From Achromobacter aegrifaciens (GTDB lineage Bacteria > Pseudomonadota > Gammaproteobacteria > Burkholderiales > Burkholderiaceae_B): 64,000 nt of DNA. The notes under the pieces are model-generated. The model saw only the letters and a list, made by a program, of their open reading frames with translations, was not told the origin of the DNA and did no database searches. A program made the position numbers and the translations under genes. The stretch spans positions 62,001 through 126,000 of the forward strand of contig NZ_CADIJY010000002.1 of NCBI RefSeq assembly GCF_902859735.1, given 5' to 3'. Shown one piece after another: positions 48,564 through 57,468 of the stretch (the first letter of the stretch is position 1; each line of letters starts with the position of its first letter).

Positions 48564-48601
48564 CGCGTGGCGGGTCCTGCGCAAGCCGGACCCGCCACGC
48601 G
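48564..48601 (+). terminator. Very strong hairpin closing the valine operon
   Basis: A 14-bp perfect stem CGCGTGGCGGGTCC / GGACCCGCCACGCG with a 10-nt loop, immediately after the thioesterase stop. It lacks a U-tract, so it may act as a pause/Rho-assisted terminator or 3' stabiliser. Confidence 0.6.
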
Positions 48602-48630
48602 TTCATCGCGCGGCGCATGGGTTTCTGGCA

Positions 48631-49320
48631 ATGCCTTCAAAAGAACATCATCGGATTTTCCGCAGCAACTGGCTGCGCGCGGCCGTCCTGGGCGCCAACG
48701 ACGGGATCGTGTCCACCGCCAGCCTTATTACCGGCGTGGCGGCGGCCCAGGTCACGCATGACGCCATCCTGACCTCGGGCGTGGCCGGACTGGTGGCGGG
48801 GGCGCTGTCGATGGCGGCGGGCGAATACGTGTCGGTGCGGTCGCAGGCCGATACCGAGGCCGCCGACCTGCGCATGGAGCAGCGCTCGCTCAAGCGCAAT
48901 TCCGGCGAGGAACTGGCCGAACTGATCGACATCTACGTGGCGCGCGGCCTGACCCGCGACCTGGCCGAGCAGGTGGCGCGGCAATTGACCAGCCACGATG
49001 CGCTGGACGCGCATGCCCGCGACGAGCTGGGTATCTCCATCCATAACCGCGCCCGTCCGGTGCAGGCCGCGGTGGCGTCCGCGGCCTCGTTTGCGGGCGG
49101 CGCGGCCTTGCCGCTGGCCGTGGCGGCGACAGCGCCTTTGCCGCAATTGATTGTGTGGGTCATCGGCGCATCGGTCGCCTGTCTGGCCGGCCTGGGCGCT
49201 CTGGCTGCGGGCGCGGGCGGCGCGCCCAAGGGGCCGGCCGCGTTGCGGGTGACGATCCTGGGCGGCCTGGCGATGGCGGTGACGGCGGGGGTGGGCGCGC
49301 TGTTCGGCGTGGCGGTGTAA
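48631..49320 (+). CDS. VIT family (Ccc1-like) membrane transporter
   Basis: 229 residues. Starts H-R-I-F-R-S-N-W-L-R-A-A-V-L-G-A-N-D-G-I-V-S-T-A-S-L-I-T-G-V, the VIT/DUF125 hallmark, and contains A-A-G-E-Y-V-S-V-R-S-Q. Five predicted membrane helices flank a charged cytoplasmic segment (about 75-135) with many Glu residues that binds metal in characterised members. Probably exports or sequesters Fe2+ or Mn2+. It stands alone after the strong hairpin; no iron-regulator box was recognised. Confidence 0.9.
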   Translation: MPSKEHHRIFRSNWLRAAVLGANDGIVSTASLITGVAAAQVTHDAILTSGVAGLVAGALSMAAGEYVSVRSQADTEAADLRMEQRSLKRNSGEELAELIDIYVARGLTRDLAEQVARQLTSHDALDAHARDELGISIHNRARPVQAAVASAASFAGGAALPLAVAATAPLPQLIVWVIGASVACLAGLGALAAGAGGAPKGPAALRVTILGGLAMAVTAGVGALFGVAV

Positions 49321-49383
49321 GGGCCGGCTTGGGAGCGTCCGGCCCGGCGCAACCGCGCCGGCTCAGGCGCGGCGGCCTTTGGT

Positions 49384-50382
49384 TTACGGCGTGATGGAGT
49401 AGGGCAGCGCAGCGGCCGCAATGCGCGGACCGTCCACGGCGCCCAGCCGCAGGTCGCCTTCCGGCAAGGCTGCCAGCGTGGTTTCGAATAGCACCGAAAC
49501 GGCGCCTTGCGCGGCGGCCGCGTCCACGATCCGTCCGGTGGGTTCGCCGGGCTGGCTGGCGTCATAGACATCCATGCCGGCCAGCGCCTGGCCTTGGATT
49601 GCGGCGTCGGCAATGGTGCCGTATGCCATGCGCCGCTTGACCGTGCCGCGGTAGTGGCTGCGCGCCACCACTTCCTGGCCCGGATAACAGCCTTTGGTGA
49701 AACTGACGCCCTGGATCAGGTCCAGGTTGACCGTTTGCGGGATGAAGACGTCCTGCGTGGCCGCGGTGATCCACGGAATGCCTGCGGCCAGGTCGGCGGC
49801 GTGCCATTGCGCGGCCGGCGCCAGGCCCAGCGCGCCTGCCAGCGCGGCGGACTGTTCCAGTTGTTCGTCGGACGCGATCCACCACCAGCGCAGGCGCGCG
49901 TCGGCGGACGGCGCGGCGATCCAGGTGCCGGACGGCAGATCGGCGCGCTGCCAGGGTTCGCGCGGCAGCTCGCCGGCGGCGGCTTCCAGCGCGGCCACGT
50001 CCGTGGCCGAAGCCGTCACGCCCGCCACATGCAGCGGCGTGGCGGCGAGCTTGGCCTTGGCGCGCAGCACGAACATCGACAGGCGCTTGAGCAGCGCCTG
50101 CGCCAGATCCTGGCGCACCAGGCCATAGAGCTGGGGCGCGTCGTCCGCGCCGGGGGCGGCGCGCCACATCACCAGGGTGGCCAGCAGGCGGCCCTTGGCG
50201 GTGCAGTAGCCGGCCAGGCGGGCGGCGTCCCGGGGCAGGCCGGTGACGTCCTGCGTGAGCTGGCCGTGCAGGAAGCCGAGGGCGTCCGCGCCGGATGCGG
50301 CAAAGACCAGGAAGTCGTCCAGCGGCGCAATTTGCGCGCAACCTTCCGCGCGGACGGGAATCGAAGAATGGAAAGCGTGCAT
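49384..50382 (-). CDS. ygfZ: Folate-binding protein YgfZ (Fe-S cluster repair/assembly)
   Basis: 332 residues with the family motif K-G-C-Y-P-G-Q-E-V-V-A-R (about 225-236), whose Cys is essential in E. coli YgfZ, within a GcvT-like fold. It uses tetrahydrofolate to keep certain Fe-S enzymes active (for example MiaB). Divergent from mltG across a 152-bp spacer, an arrangement common in betaproteobacteria. Confidence 0.93.
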   Translation of the reverse strand: MHAFHSSIPVRAEGCAQIAPLDDFLVFAASGADALGFLHGQLTQDVTGLPRDAARLAGYCTAKGRLLATLVMWRAAPGADDAPQLYGLVRQDLAQALLKRLSMFVLRAKAKLAATPLHVAGVTASATDVAALEAAAGELPREPWQRADLPSGTWIAAPSADARLRWWWIASDEQLEQSAALAGALGLAPAAQWHAADLAAGIPWITAATQDVFIPQTVNLDLIQGVSFTKGCYPGQEVVARSHYRGTVKRRMAYGTIADAAIQGQALAGMDVYDASQPGEPTGRIVDAAAAQGAVSVLFETTLAALPEGDLRLGAVDGPRIAAAALPYSITP

Positions 50383-50534
50383 GGAGGCGGTGTTATCGCG
50401 TCATCAAAGTGCTGATGATAGCCGTGTTCCCCTCCGGGCTGGGCCATGTCCCCGCGGCGCGCAGGGCCGCGCGCTACGTTCCGCCCCTCTTTAGCCGCAA
50501 CAGGTCCGCGCGATCAATTAAACTTCCGACACTT

Positions 50535-51704
50535 ATGAAGAAGCGACTCTTTTTTTTCGTCCTGTGGTTTTTCCTGTTGATCGCGCTGGCTGCCGCCGCA
50601 GCCGTGGGCGGCGCCTGGTATTGGGCGCACAAGCCCATGCAGCTGAAGGCCGACAGGATAGATTTCGTGGTGGATCCGGGCAGCAGCCCGCGCACGGTGG
50701 CGCGGGTGCTCAACGATGCCGGCGTGCCGGTCTGGGAGCCTGGCTTCATCTGGATGGCGCGCTTGTCCGAGCTCGACAAGCAGATGAAGGCGGGCGGCTA
50801 CCAGGCCATCAACGGCGACTCGCCCTGGAAGTTGCTGGAACGCCTGGCGCGCGGCGACATGACGCAGCGGCAGATCACCTTCCTGGAGGGCTGGACCTAC
50901 CGCCAGATCCGCCAGGCGCTGCGCGCGAATCCCGACGTCAAGCAGACGCTGGGCGAAACCACCGATGAAGAACTGATGGAACGCCTGGGCTCGGAAATCA
51001 AGCAGCCGGAAGGGCTGTTCTTCCCGGACACCTATATCTTCACGCCCGGCAGCACCGATTACGACCTGCTGCGCCGCGCCTACCAGGAAGGCCAGCGCAT
51101 CCTGCAGGACACCTGGGCCAAGCGCCAGCCGGACCTGCCGGTGACCACGCCCTACGAGGCCCTGGTGCTCGCATCGATCGTTGAAAAGGAAACCGGCCAT
51201 GGGCCGGATCGCCGCCGCGTGGCCGGCGTATTCACCAACCGGCTCAAGATCGGCATGCTGCTGCAGACCGATCCCACCGTGATCTACGGCATGGGCGACG
51301 CCTACCAGGGGCGCATCCGCAAGCGCGACCTGCAGACCGACACGCCCTGGAACACCTATACGCGTCCGGGCCTGCCGCCCACGCCGATCGCGGCGCCTGG
51401 CCGCGCGGCGCTGTTGGCCGCGGTGCAGCCGGAGCAGCACAAGTTCCTCTTTTTCGTTTCCCGCGGCAACGGCACCAGCGAGTTCTCGGTCAACCTGAAC
51501 GAGCACAACCGCAACGTTTCCCGCTATATCCTGGGCCAGGGCCAAAGCCAGAATGCCGCGCCCGGCCCGGCTTCGAGCCGCGGCGCAGCGACTGGCAACC
51601 AGGCCAACGGCACGCCCGCAGCCGCGCCCAGCGCCAGCCCGGCGCCGGACGCCGCGCCCGAGCCGGATCAGGGACAGGCACAAGTACAAGGACAAGACCA
51701 ATGA
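50535..51704 (+). CDS. mltG: Endolytic murein transglycosylase MltG
   Basis: 389 residues from the ATG at 50535. One N-terminal membrane helix (about 4-27), a LysM-like segment, then the YceG domain (about 70-330) with catalytic Glu in A-S-I-V-E-K-E-T-G at about 220. The C-terminal 55 residues are a Pro/Ala/Gln-rich tail, variable in the family. It cuts nascent glycan strands, setting their length. Its TGA overlaps tmk (ATGA). Longer frames upstream run through the ygfZ spacer and are not homologous. Confidence 0.94.
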   Translation: MKKRLFFFVLWFFLLIALAAAAAVGGAWYWAHKPMQLKADRIDFVVDPGSSPRTVARVLNDAGVPVWEPGFIWMARLSELDKQMKAGGYQAINGDSPWKLLERLARGDMTQRQITFLEGWTYRQIRQALRANPDVKQTLGETTDEELMERLGSEIKQPEGLFFPDTYIFTPGSTDYDLLRRAYQEGQRILQDTWAKRQPDLPVTTPYEALVLASIVEKETGHGPDRRRVAGVFTNRLKIGMLLQTDPTVIYGMGDAYQGRIRKRDLQTDTPWNTYTRPGLPPTPIAAPGRAALLAAVQPEQHKFLFFVSRGNGTSEFSVNLNEHNRNVSRYILGQGQSQNAAPGPASSRGAATGNQANGTPAAAPSASPAPDAAPEPDQGQAQVQGQDQ

Positions 51705-52324
51705 CCACGCGCGGACGCTTTATCACGCTGGAAGGCGTGGACGGCGCGGGCAAGAGCACGCACACCGTCTGGATCGCCGATTTCCTGCGCGCGCAGGGGC
51801 TGGACGTGGTGTCCACCCGCGAACCCGGCGGCACGCCCTTGGGCGAGAAGTTGCGCGCCTTGCTGCTGACCGACCCCATGGGGCTGGACACCGAGACGCT
51901 CCTGATGTTCGCCGCACGCTGCGAACATCTGCACCAGGTCATCGAACCCGCGCTGGCGCGCGGCGCCTGGGTGGTCTGCGACCGCTACACCGATGCCACC
52001 TATGCCTACCAGGGCGGCGGGCGCGGCCTGGGCGCGGCGCGCGTGGCCGCGCTGGAAGCCTGGATGCAGGCGGGCCAGCCCGACCGCACCTGGCTCTTCG
52101 ACGTGCCGCTGGAAGTGGCGCGCGCCCGGTTGGCCGACGCGCGCGAGCCGGACCGCTTCGAGCGCGAGGGCGCGGCCTTTTTCGAACGCACCCGCGAGGC
52201 CTACCACGCCCGCGCCGAGGCTGATCCGAAGCGCATCCGCATTGTCGATTCCACCCAATCCATTGCCCAGATCCGCACCGGCCTGGAGGCGGGACTGCGT
52301 GAATTGCTGGGGCAGGCGGCATGA
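51701..52324 (+). CDS. tmk: Thymidylate kinase
   Basis: 207 residues. P-loop [11 protein letters not shown] at about 9-19, the D-R-Y motif [17 protein letters not shown], and a LID segment with Arg residues. Phosphorylates dTMP. ATGA overlaps on both sides couple it to mltG and holB, the conserved mltG-tmk-holB order. Confidence 0.97.
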   Translation: MTTRGRFITLEGVDGAGKSTHTVWIADFLRAQGLDVVSTREPGGTPLGEKLRALLLTDPMGLDTETLLMFAARCEHLHQVIEPALARGAWVVCDRYTDATYAYQGGGRGLGAARVAALEAWMQAGQPDRTWLFDVPLEVARARLADAREPDRFEREGAAFFERTREAYHARAEADPKRIRIVDSTQSIAQIRTGLEAGLRELLGQAA

Positions 52325-53412
52325 ACGCGACCCGCGCCGCCAAAGATGAGGACGCCACGGCTTCCAACGCGCCGCAGTTCCTGCCCTGGCAGGCCGAGAC
52401 GGCGCGCAACTGGCTGGGCAACCGCGACCGCTTCGCCCACGCCTGGCTGATCCATGGGTTGGCCGGCATCGGCAAGCTGGACTTCGCGGTCGCCGCGGCG
52501 GCCAGCCTGCTGTGCGAAACCCCGGACAACGGCCTGGCCTGCGGCCGTTGCGCCGCCTGTGCCTGGTTCGCCAGCGGCAATCATCCCGACTTGCGCCGCA
52601 TCCGGCCCGAAGCCGTGGCGGTGGAAGAGGGGGCGGACGCCGCCGAGCCCTCTGAGGACGCCGAACCTGCCACGGGCGCAGCCAAGCGCGCGCCGTCCAA
52701 GGAAATACGCATAGACCAGATCCGCTCCCTGGAGTCCTGGTTCAACACCGCCACGCACCGCGGCGGCTGGCGCGTGGCGCTGCTGTACCCGGCCCATGCG
52801 CTGAACGTGGTGTCGTCCAACGCCTTGCTCAAGGTGCTGGAAGAACCGCCGCCGCACACGGTGTTCCTGCTGGTCGCGGACGCGCCGGACCGCCTTTTGC
52901 CCACGCTGGTGTCGCGCTGTCGCCGCCTGCCGCTGCCGGCGCCCGACCCGGACACCGCGCTGCAATGGTTGCGCGAGCAAAACGTGGAACCGGCCCGCGA
53001 ATGGCTGGCGGCCGCCGGCGGCGCGCCGCTGGCGGCGTTGAGGCTTGCCCAGTCTAACGAGGCCGCTTGTCCGCCCTGGCTGACCCAGCTGGTCGGGCCG
53101 CTGTCCAAGGGCCAGTCGCCCGACGTGGGCACGCTGGCCGAGGCCCTGGAAAAGGTGGCGGCCACTGAGTGGATCGACGCCTTGCAGCGCCTGTACACCG
53201 ACCTGATGCTGGCCAGCGCGGGGGCGCCGTCGCGCTACTTCCCGGCCCTGGGCAGCGCGGTCGCGCAGGTTGCCGCGCGCATGAATCCGGCCAAGGTCGC
53301 CGAGGCCGCGCGCTGGCTGACGCGCCAGCGCGCGCTGGCCACCCATCCTTTGAACGCCAAGCTCTTCGCCCACGCGACCCTGCAGCGCGTGGTGCTATCC
53401 TGCCTGGCGTAA
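52321..53412 (+). CDS. holB: DNA polymerase III delta-prime subunit
   Basis: 363 residues. [11 protein letters not shown] replaces a true Walker A, as in delta-prime. Four Cys ([13 protein letters not shown]) form the zinc module at about 62-80. The sensor motif S-R-C (L-V-S-R-C-R-R-L) is present. An acidic insert at about 98-120 is longer than in E. coli. Part of the clamp loader. Confidence 0.93.
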   Translation: MNATRAAKDEDATASNAPQFLPWQAETARNWLGNRDRFAHAWLIHGLAGIGKLDFAVAAAASLLCETPDNGLACGRCAACAWFASGNHPDLRRIRPEAVAVEEGADAAEPSEDAEPATGAAKRAPSKEIRIDQIRSLESWFNTATHRGGWRVALLYPAHALNVVSSNALLKVLEEPPPHTVFLLVADAPDRLLPTLVSRCRRLPLPAPDPDTALQWLREQNVEPAREWLAAAGGAPLAALRLAQSNEAACPPWLTQLVGPLSKGQSPDVGTLAEALEKVAATEWIDALQRLYTDLMLASAGAPSRYFPALGSAVAQVAARMNPAKVAEAARWLTRQRALATHPLNAKLFAHATLQRVVLSCLA

Positions 53413-53480
53413 GCCCTTGATCCGGCGGCGCTTCGTCCGGCAAAGGGCGCAGCGCCGCGGCACTTGTATCCAGACTCATC

Positions 53481-54251
53481 ATGTACGTCGATTCCCACTG
53501 CCATTTGAACTTCCCGGAACTGGCGGCCGACCTGCCGGCCATTCTTGACCGGATGGCCGCCAACCAGGTCACCCACGCGCTGGTCGTCAGCGTCAACATG
53601 CCGGAATGGCCGGGCCTGATGTCGCTGGTCGAACCGCAGGCCAATCTGTGGGCCTCGGTCGGCGTGCATCCCGATTACGAAGACACTCCGGATCCCACGC
53701 CCGAAGAGCTGGCGCGCCTGTCCGAGCATCCCAAGGTGGTGGCCATCGGCGAGACCGGGCTGGACTACTACCGCCTGTCCGAACCGCTGGACTGGCAGCG
53801 CGAGCGTTTTCGCCGCCACATCCGCGCCGCCCGCGACACGGGCCTGCCCCTGATCGTGCACACGCGCTCGTCCGCTGAGGACACCGTGCGCATGCTGCGG
53901 GAAGAGCGCGCGGCCGAGGTCGGCGGCGTGATGCATTGCTTTACCGAAAATTGGGAAGTGGCACAGGCTGCGCTGGACCAGAACTTCTATATTTCCCTGT
54001 CCGGCATCGTGACCTTCAAGAATGCGCAGATCGTGCATGAAGTGGCCGCCAAGGTGCCGCTGGACCGTTTGCTGATCGAAACCGATTCGCCGTATCTGGC
54101 GCCGGTGCCGTACCGCGGCAAGCTGAACGATCCGTCCAAGGTGATCCACGTGGCGGAGAAGATCGCGGATCTCAGGGGCATACCCGTGGCCGAAGTGGCG
54201 CGTGCATCAACCGAAAATTTCTTCCGTCTTTTCAATAAGATAAAGAAATAA
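53481..54251 (+). CDS. TatD family metal-dependent hydrolase
   Basis: 256 residues. Metal ligands are in D-S-H-C-H-L-N-F near the start, G-E-T-G-L-D-Y-Y at about 91, H-C-F-T at about 153 and E-T-D-S-P-Y-L at about 203. TatD/YcfH proteins are 3'-5' exonucleases or D-aminoacyl-tRNA-like hydrolases on phosphoester bonds. It follows holB by 68 nt, a widely conserved position (ycfH). Cytosolic. Confidence 0.94.
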   Translation: MYVDSHCHLNFPELAADLPAILDRMAANQVTHALVVSVNMPEWPGLMSLVEPQANLWASVGVHPDYEDTPDPTPEELARLSEHPKVVAIGETGLDYYRLSEPLDWQRERFRRHIRAARDTGLPLIVHTRSSAEDTVRMLREERAAEVGGVMHCFTENWEVAQAALDQNFYISLSGIVTFKNAQIVHEVAAKVPLDRLLIETDSPYLAPVPYRGKLNDPSKVIHVAEKIADLRGIPVAEVARASTENFFRLFNKIKK

Positions 54252-54289
54252 CCTAATCTAATTTATTTAAAGTGATTTATAGGAAATCC

Positions 54290-55192
54290 ATGGCTGCCCG
54301 CAACGCTTCCGTCCAGAACGCCTTCTTGTCGTGTTGCCGTGGAGCGCTGCTGGCGCTGGCCGTGGGCATGGCGGTTCCCGCTGCGGCGCAGGCCGCCAAT
54401 CCCGGCGATTGGTGGGTCTACGTCGCCAATGACTACCCGGACGACATCAAGGAACTGCTGGCGCGCGGCGAAGATCCCAACGTGCGCTACAAGAATGGCC
54501 AGCCCGCGCTGATGCGCGCGGTGGTGGACGGCGCCTGGAAGGTGTTCGACGTAATCGCCGCCGACAAGCGCACCGACGTCAACGCCGAGAACCCGGCGGG
54601 CGAGACGCCGCTGATGTACCTGGCCATCGCCGGCCAGACCGAACGCGCCAAGAAGCTGATCGCGCGCGGCGCCCAGGTCAACCGCCTGGGCTGGACGCCG
54701 CTGCATTACGCGGCCTCGAAGGGCCAGCTGGAAATGGCGCGCCTGCTGCTGGCGCACAAGGCCATGGTCAACGCGCCCGCGCCCAATGGCGAAACGCCGC
54801 TGATGATGGCGGCGCTGTCGGGCCGCAAGCCCATGGTGGACCTGCTGCTCAAGGCGGGGGCGGACGTGGGGTCGCGCGATACCAAGGGCCAGACCCCGGC
54901 CGATTGGGCCAGGACGGGCAAGTCCACGGCAGTGGCGGCGGAACTGGACAAGCTGATCGCGCAACAAGAAGAAACCCGCCGCAAGCTGCGGGCGGCGCGG
55001 CCGGCCGAAGAAGGCGCCGAGGCGGCGGGGACGACGACGGGCGCGGCAGCGGACACGCCGACCAGTCCGGAGCAGGGCGCGGCAGCCGCGCAGGCTCCCG
55101 CCGCAGAAAAGAAAGCCCCGGCCGCGTCTTCCGCGGTCCAGGGCGTTTCGGGCGTGAAGCTCAACAACTACGACGAGCCCGCCGCGCCCTGA
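54290..55192 (+). CDS. Exported ankyrin-repeat protein
   Basis: 300 residues from the ATG at 54290 with AGGA upstream (a GTG at 54272 is less likely). Signal peptide ending near A-A-Q-A-A-N. About five ankyrin repeats (45-215) with G-x-T-P-L-x-x-A spacing, for example G-E-T-P-L-M-Y-L-A and G-W-T-P-L-H-Y-A-A. The C-terminal third is Ala/Glu/Pro-rich, partly coiled and probably disordered. Likely a periplasmic binding protein of unknown partner. It follows tatD by 38 AT-rich bases. Confidence 0.87.
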   Translation: MAARNASVQNAFLSCCRGALLALAVGMAVPAAAQAANPGDWWVYVANDYPDDIKELLARGEDPNVRYKNGQPALMRAVVDGAWKVFDVIAADKRTDVNAENPAGETPLMYLAIAGQTERAKKLIARGAQVNRLGWTPLHYAASKGQLEMARLLLAHKAMVNAPAPNGETPLMMAALSGRKPMVDLLLKAGADVGSRDTKGQTPADWARTGKSTAVAAELDKLIAQQEETRRKLRAARPAEEGAEAAGTTTGAAADTPTSPEQGAAAAQAPAAEKKAPAASSAVQGVSGVKLNNYDEPAAP

Positions 55193-55236
55193 GGCGCGGG
55201 CTTGCCCAAGGCCGGCCCGCAAGGGGCCGGCCCGAT

Positions 55237-55935
55237 TCAGATCACGTAGTTCTTGTAGCGCTCGATGTAGTCGCGGGCGCTGCCGTTCAATTCGCGCACG
55301 CAGCGTTCGGCCTCGTCGCCGTCGCCGCGCACCATGGCGTCCAGCAGGGCGCGGTATTGCTTGATCCCCATCTCTGAGCGGCCCGGCAGCAGGGCCACGC
55401 GGCGCATCGACACGCGGGTGCGGTCGTAGATGCGTTCGATCATGTCGCTCAGCACCGGATTGCGCGCCAGTTCCTTGATGTGGTTGCGGAACTGCTCGAT
55501 CGTGGCCACGTGCGCCTCGATGTCGCCGCTTTTCAGGCTTTGTTCGAAGGGCTCGCCCAGCAGGGCCTGCATCGCTTCCCAGTCGGCGGGCGTGGCGTTG
55601 GCCATGGCCAGCCGCACCGCCAGTCCGTCCAGGGCTTCGCGCACCTGATACAGGCGATAAGTGGTTTCCATGTCGACCAGGGCCACCACGGCGCCCTTGT
55701 TGGGCACCCGTTCCACCAGCGCGCGGTCTTCCAGCGTCGCCAGCACTTCGCGCGCCTTGGCGCGCGGGATGTCATAGGCCTGCGCCAGGTCTTCTTCCGG
55801 CACGCGGGTGCCGGGCAGCAAGGCCTGCGACGCAATGCGTTCCCGCATATCCAGTATGACTTCGTGGGTGGAGGCCGCCTTGCGTGTTTCGGGGGCGGCG
55901 GCGTCAGCAGAGGCAGTCGCGCGTTTAGTGGGCAT
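55237..55935 (-). CDS. GntR family (FadR/FCD) transcriptional regulator
   Basis: 232 residues from the ATG at 55935. Winged HTH (about 20-85) with E-E-D-L-A-Q-A-Y-D-I-P-R-A-K-A-R-E-V-L-A-T-L-E; FCD effector domain (about 95-225) of six helices with metal-binding His residues such as those in F-R-N-H-I-K-E-L-A. The frame remains open to 56100, but that is spacer. Divergent from a catabolic/uptake operon; a perfect palindrome in between is its probable operator. Ligand unknown. Confidence 0.92.
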   Translation of the reverse strand: MPTKRATASADAAAPETRKAASTHEVILDMRERIASQALLPGTRVPEEDLAQAYDIPRAKAREVLATLEDRALVERVPNKGAVVALVDMETTYRLYQVREALDGLAVRLAMANATPADWEAMQALLGEPFEQSLKSGDIEAHVATIEQFRNHIKELARNPVLSDMIERIYDRTRVSMRRVALLPGRSEMGIKQYRALLDAMVRGDGDEAERCVRELNGSARDYIERYKNYVI

Positions 55936-55985
55936 GTAGGCACCTGGGTTGAGTGGGGCAAAGCATATCACAATTTGAACGCAAG

Positions 55986-55997
55986 ATTGTGCACAAT
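55986..55997. promoter_or_regulatory. Candidate GntR operator
   Basis: ATTGTGCACAAT, a perfect 12-bp palindrome 51 bp before the GntR start and 27 bp upstream of the -35 of the divergent operon. FadR/FCD regulators favour TTGT-type palindromes of this length. Confidence 0.55.
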
Positions 55998-56023
55998 TTA
56001 GAATGCGTAGTTGTAAATCAGCA

Positions 56024-56053
56024 TTGACACAATAAAACGCACAAGAATATAGT
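56024..56053 (+). promoter_or_regulatory. Sigma-70 promoter of the aminotransferase operon
   Basis: TTGACA (56024-56029), an 18-bp spacer and TATAGT (56048-56053). The start of transcription would be near 56060, about 40 nt before the aminotransferase ATG. Confidence 0.7.
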
Positions 56054-56099
56054 GGCTTCACTTCGTCGCCGTACCCACTCATCCAAGGAGCCCTGGGCA

Positions 56100-57458
56100 A
56101 TGAAAGACGCCGCGCAGTCCCCTCAACTTCCCGGCCCGCAGTGCCAGGCGTATCTGGCCCGGCGCAATGCCGCGGTCGCGCTGGGCGTGGCCAATGGCCC
56201 TCCGGTGTTCGCGGCCGCTGCCCGCGGCGCCACGCTGACCGATCTGGACGGCAACGCGTACATCGATTTCGCTGGCGGCATCGGCACCCTGAACGTGGGA
56301 CATGCGCACCCCGAGGTGGTGGCCGCCGTCCAGGCGCAGGCGGCGCGCTACCTGCACACCTGCTTCAACATCGTCATGTATCCGGAATACATCGAGCTGG
56401 CCGAGACGCTGGTCGGCCTGGTCCCGGGATCCTGGCCCAAGAAGGCCATGCTGCAGACGACTGGCGCCGAGGCCGTCGAAAACGCAATCAAGGTGGCGCG
56501 CCGCGCCACCGGCCGGCAGGCGGTGGTGGCCTTCGAGAACGCCTTCCATGGCCGCACCTACATGGCGCTGTCCCTGACCGCCAAGGCGCCCGCCTACAAG
56601 ACCGGCTTCGGTCCCTTCGCATCCGAGGTCTATCGCGCGCCGTTCCCGGTGCGCTACCGCTCGGGGCTGACCGAAGCCGAATGCGCCGAGGCCGCCTTCA
56701 ACGAATTCCGCCGCCTGGTCGAAACCGAGGTCACGCCGGAGCAGGTCGCCGCGGTGATCATCGAGCCGGTGCAGGGCGAGGGCGGCTTCCATGCCGCGCC
56801 GCCCGCCTTCCTGCAGGCGCTGCGCGCCTACTGCACCCAACACGGCATCGTGCTGATCGCTGACGAGATCCAGTCCGGTTTCTGCCGCACCGGTGAATGG
56901 TTCGCCACCCAGCATGCCGGCATCGAGGCCGACCTTTACACCCTGGCCAAGTCCATGGGCGGGGGGCTGCCGATAGCGGCGCTGGTGGGGCGCGCCGACC
57001 TGATGGACGCGCCCGCCGTGGGAGGCCTGGGCGGCACCTATGGCGGCAACCCGCTGGCGTGCGCCGCGGCGCTCGCCACCATTGCCGTCATGCGGCGCGA
57101 AGACTACGCGGCGCGAGCCAGCGACCTGGGCGGCCGGGTGCGCACACGCTTTGCGGACTGGGCCGGTCAGTACGGCATCGTCGGCGACGTGCGTGGCCTG
57201 GGCGCCATGGTGGCGTTCGAAGTCGTGCGCGGCGCGGGCGACGACAGTCCCGCTGGCGACCTGGCGGCCCACATCGTGCAGGCCGCCTACCAGGGCGGGC
57301 TGGTGCTGGTGAAGGCGGGCTTTTACGGCAACGTGATCCGCTTCCTGGCGCCGCTTTCCATTACCGACGAGGAACTGGCCCGCGGCCTGGACATCCTCGG
57401 GCGCGCGGTGGCCGACGCCCAGCGCATCGCCGACGCCCGCGCGTCGCAAGCGGCTTGA
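56100..57458 (+). CDS. Class III PLP-dependent aminotransferase (4-aminobutyrate aminotransferase-like)
   Basis: 452 residues from the ATG at 56100. Fold-type I features: G-I-G-T-L-N-V-G-H-A-H-P, T-G-A-E-A-V-E-N-A-I-K-V-A-R, the PLP-pocket L-I-A-D-E-I-Q-S-G-F-C-R-T-G, and the PLP-Lys segment Y-T-L-A-K-S-M-G-G-G-L-P. Closest in style to GabT, using an omega-amino acid or amine. No semialdehyde dehydrogenase lies nearby, unlike gabT-gabD, so another substrate or a reverse role is possible. First gene of the operon. Confidence 0.92.
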   Translation: MKDAAQSPQLPGPQCQAYLARRNAAVALGVANGPPVFAAAARGATLTDLDGNAYIDFAGGIGTLNVGHAHPEVVAAVQAQAARYLHTCFNIVMYPEYIELAETLVGLVPGSWPKKAMLQTTGAEAVENAIKVARRATGRQAVVAFENAFHGRTYMALSLTAKAPAYKTGFGPFASEVYRAPFPVRYRSGLTEAECAEAAFNEFRRLVETEVTPEQVAAVIIEPVQGEGGFHAAPPAFLQALRAYCTQHGIVLIADEIQSGFCRTGEWFATQHAGIEADLYTLAKSMGGGLPIAALVGRADLMDAPAVGGLGGTYGGNPLACAAALATIAVMRREDYAARASDLGGRVRTRFADWAGQYGIVGDVRGLGAMVAFEVVRGAGDDSPAGDLAAHIVQAAYQGGLVLVKAGFYGNVIRFLAPLSITDEELARGLDILGRAVADAQRIADARASQAA

Positions 57459-57468
57459 GGAGCGCGCC

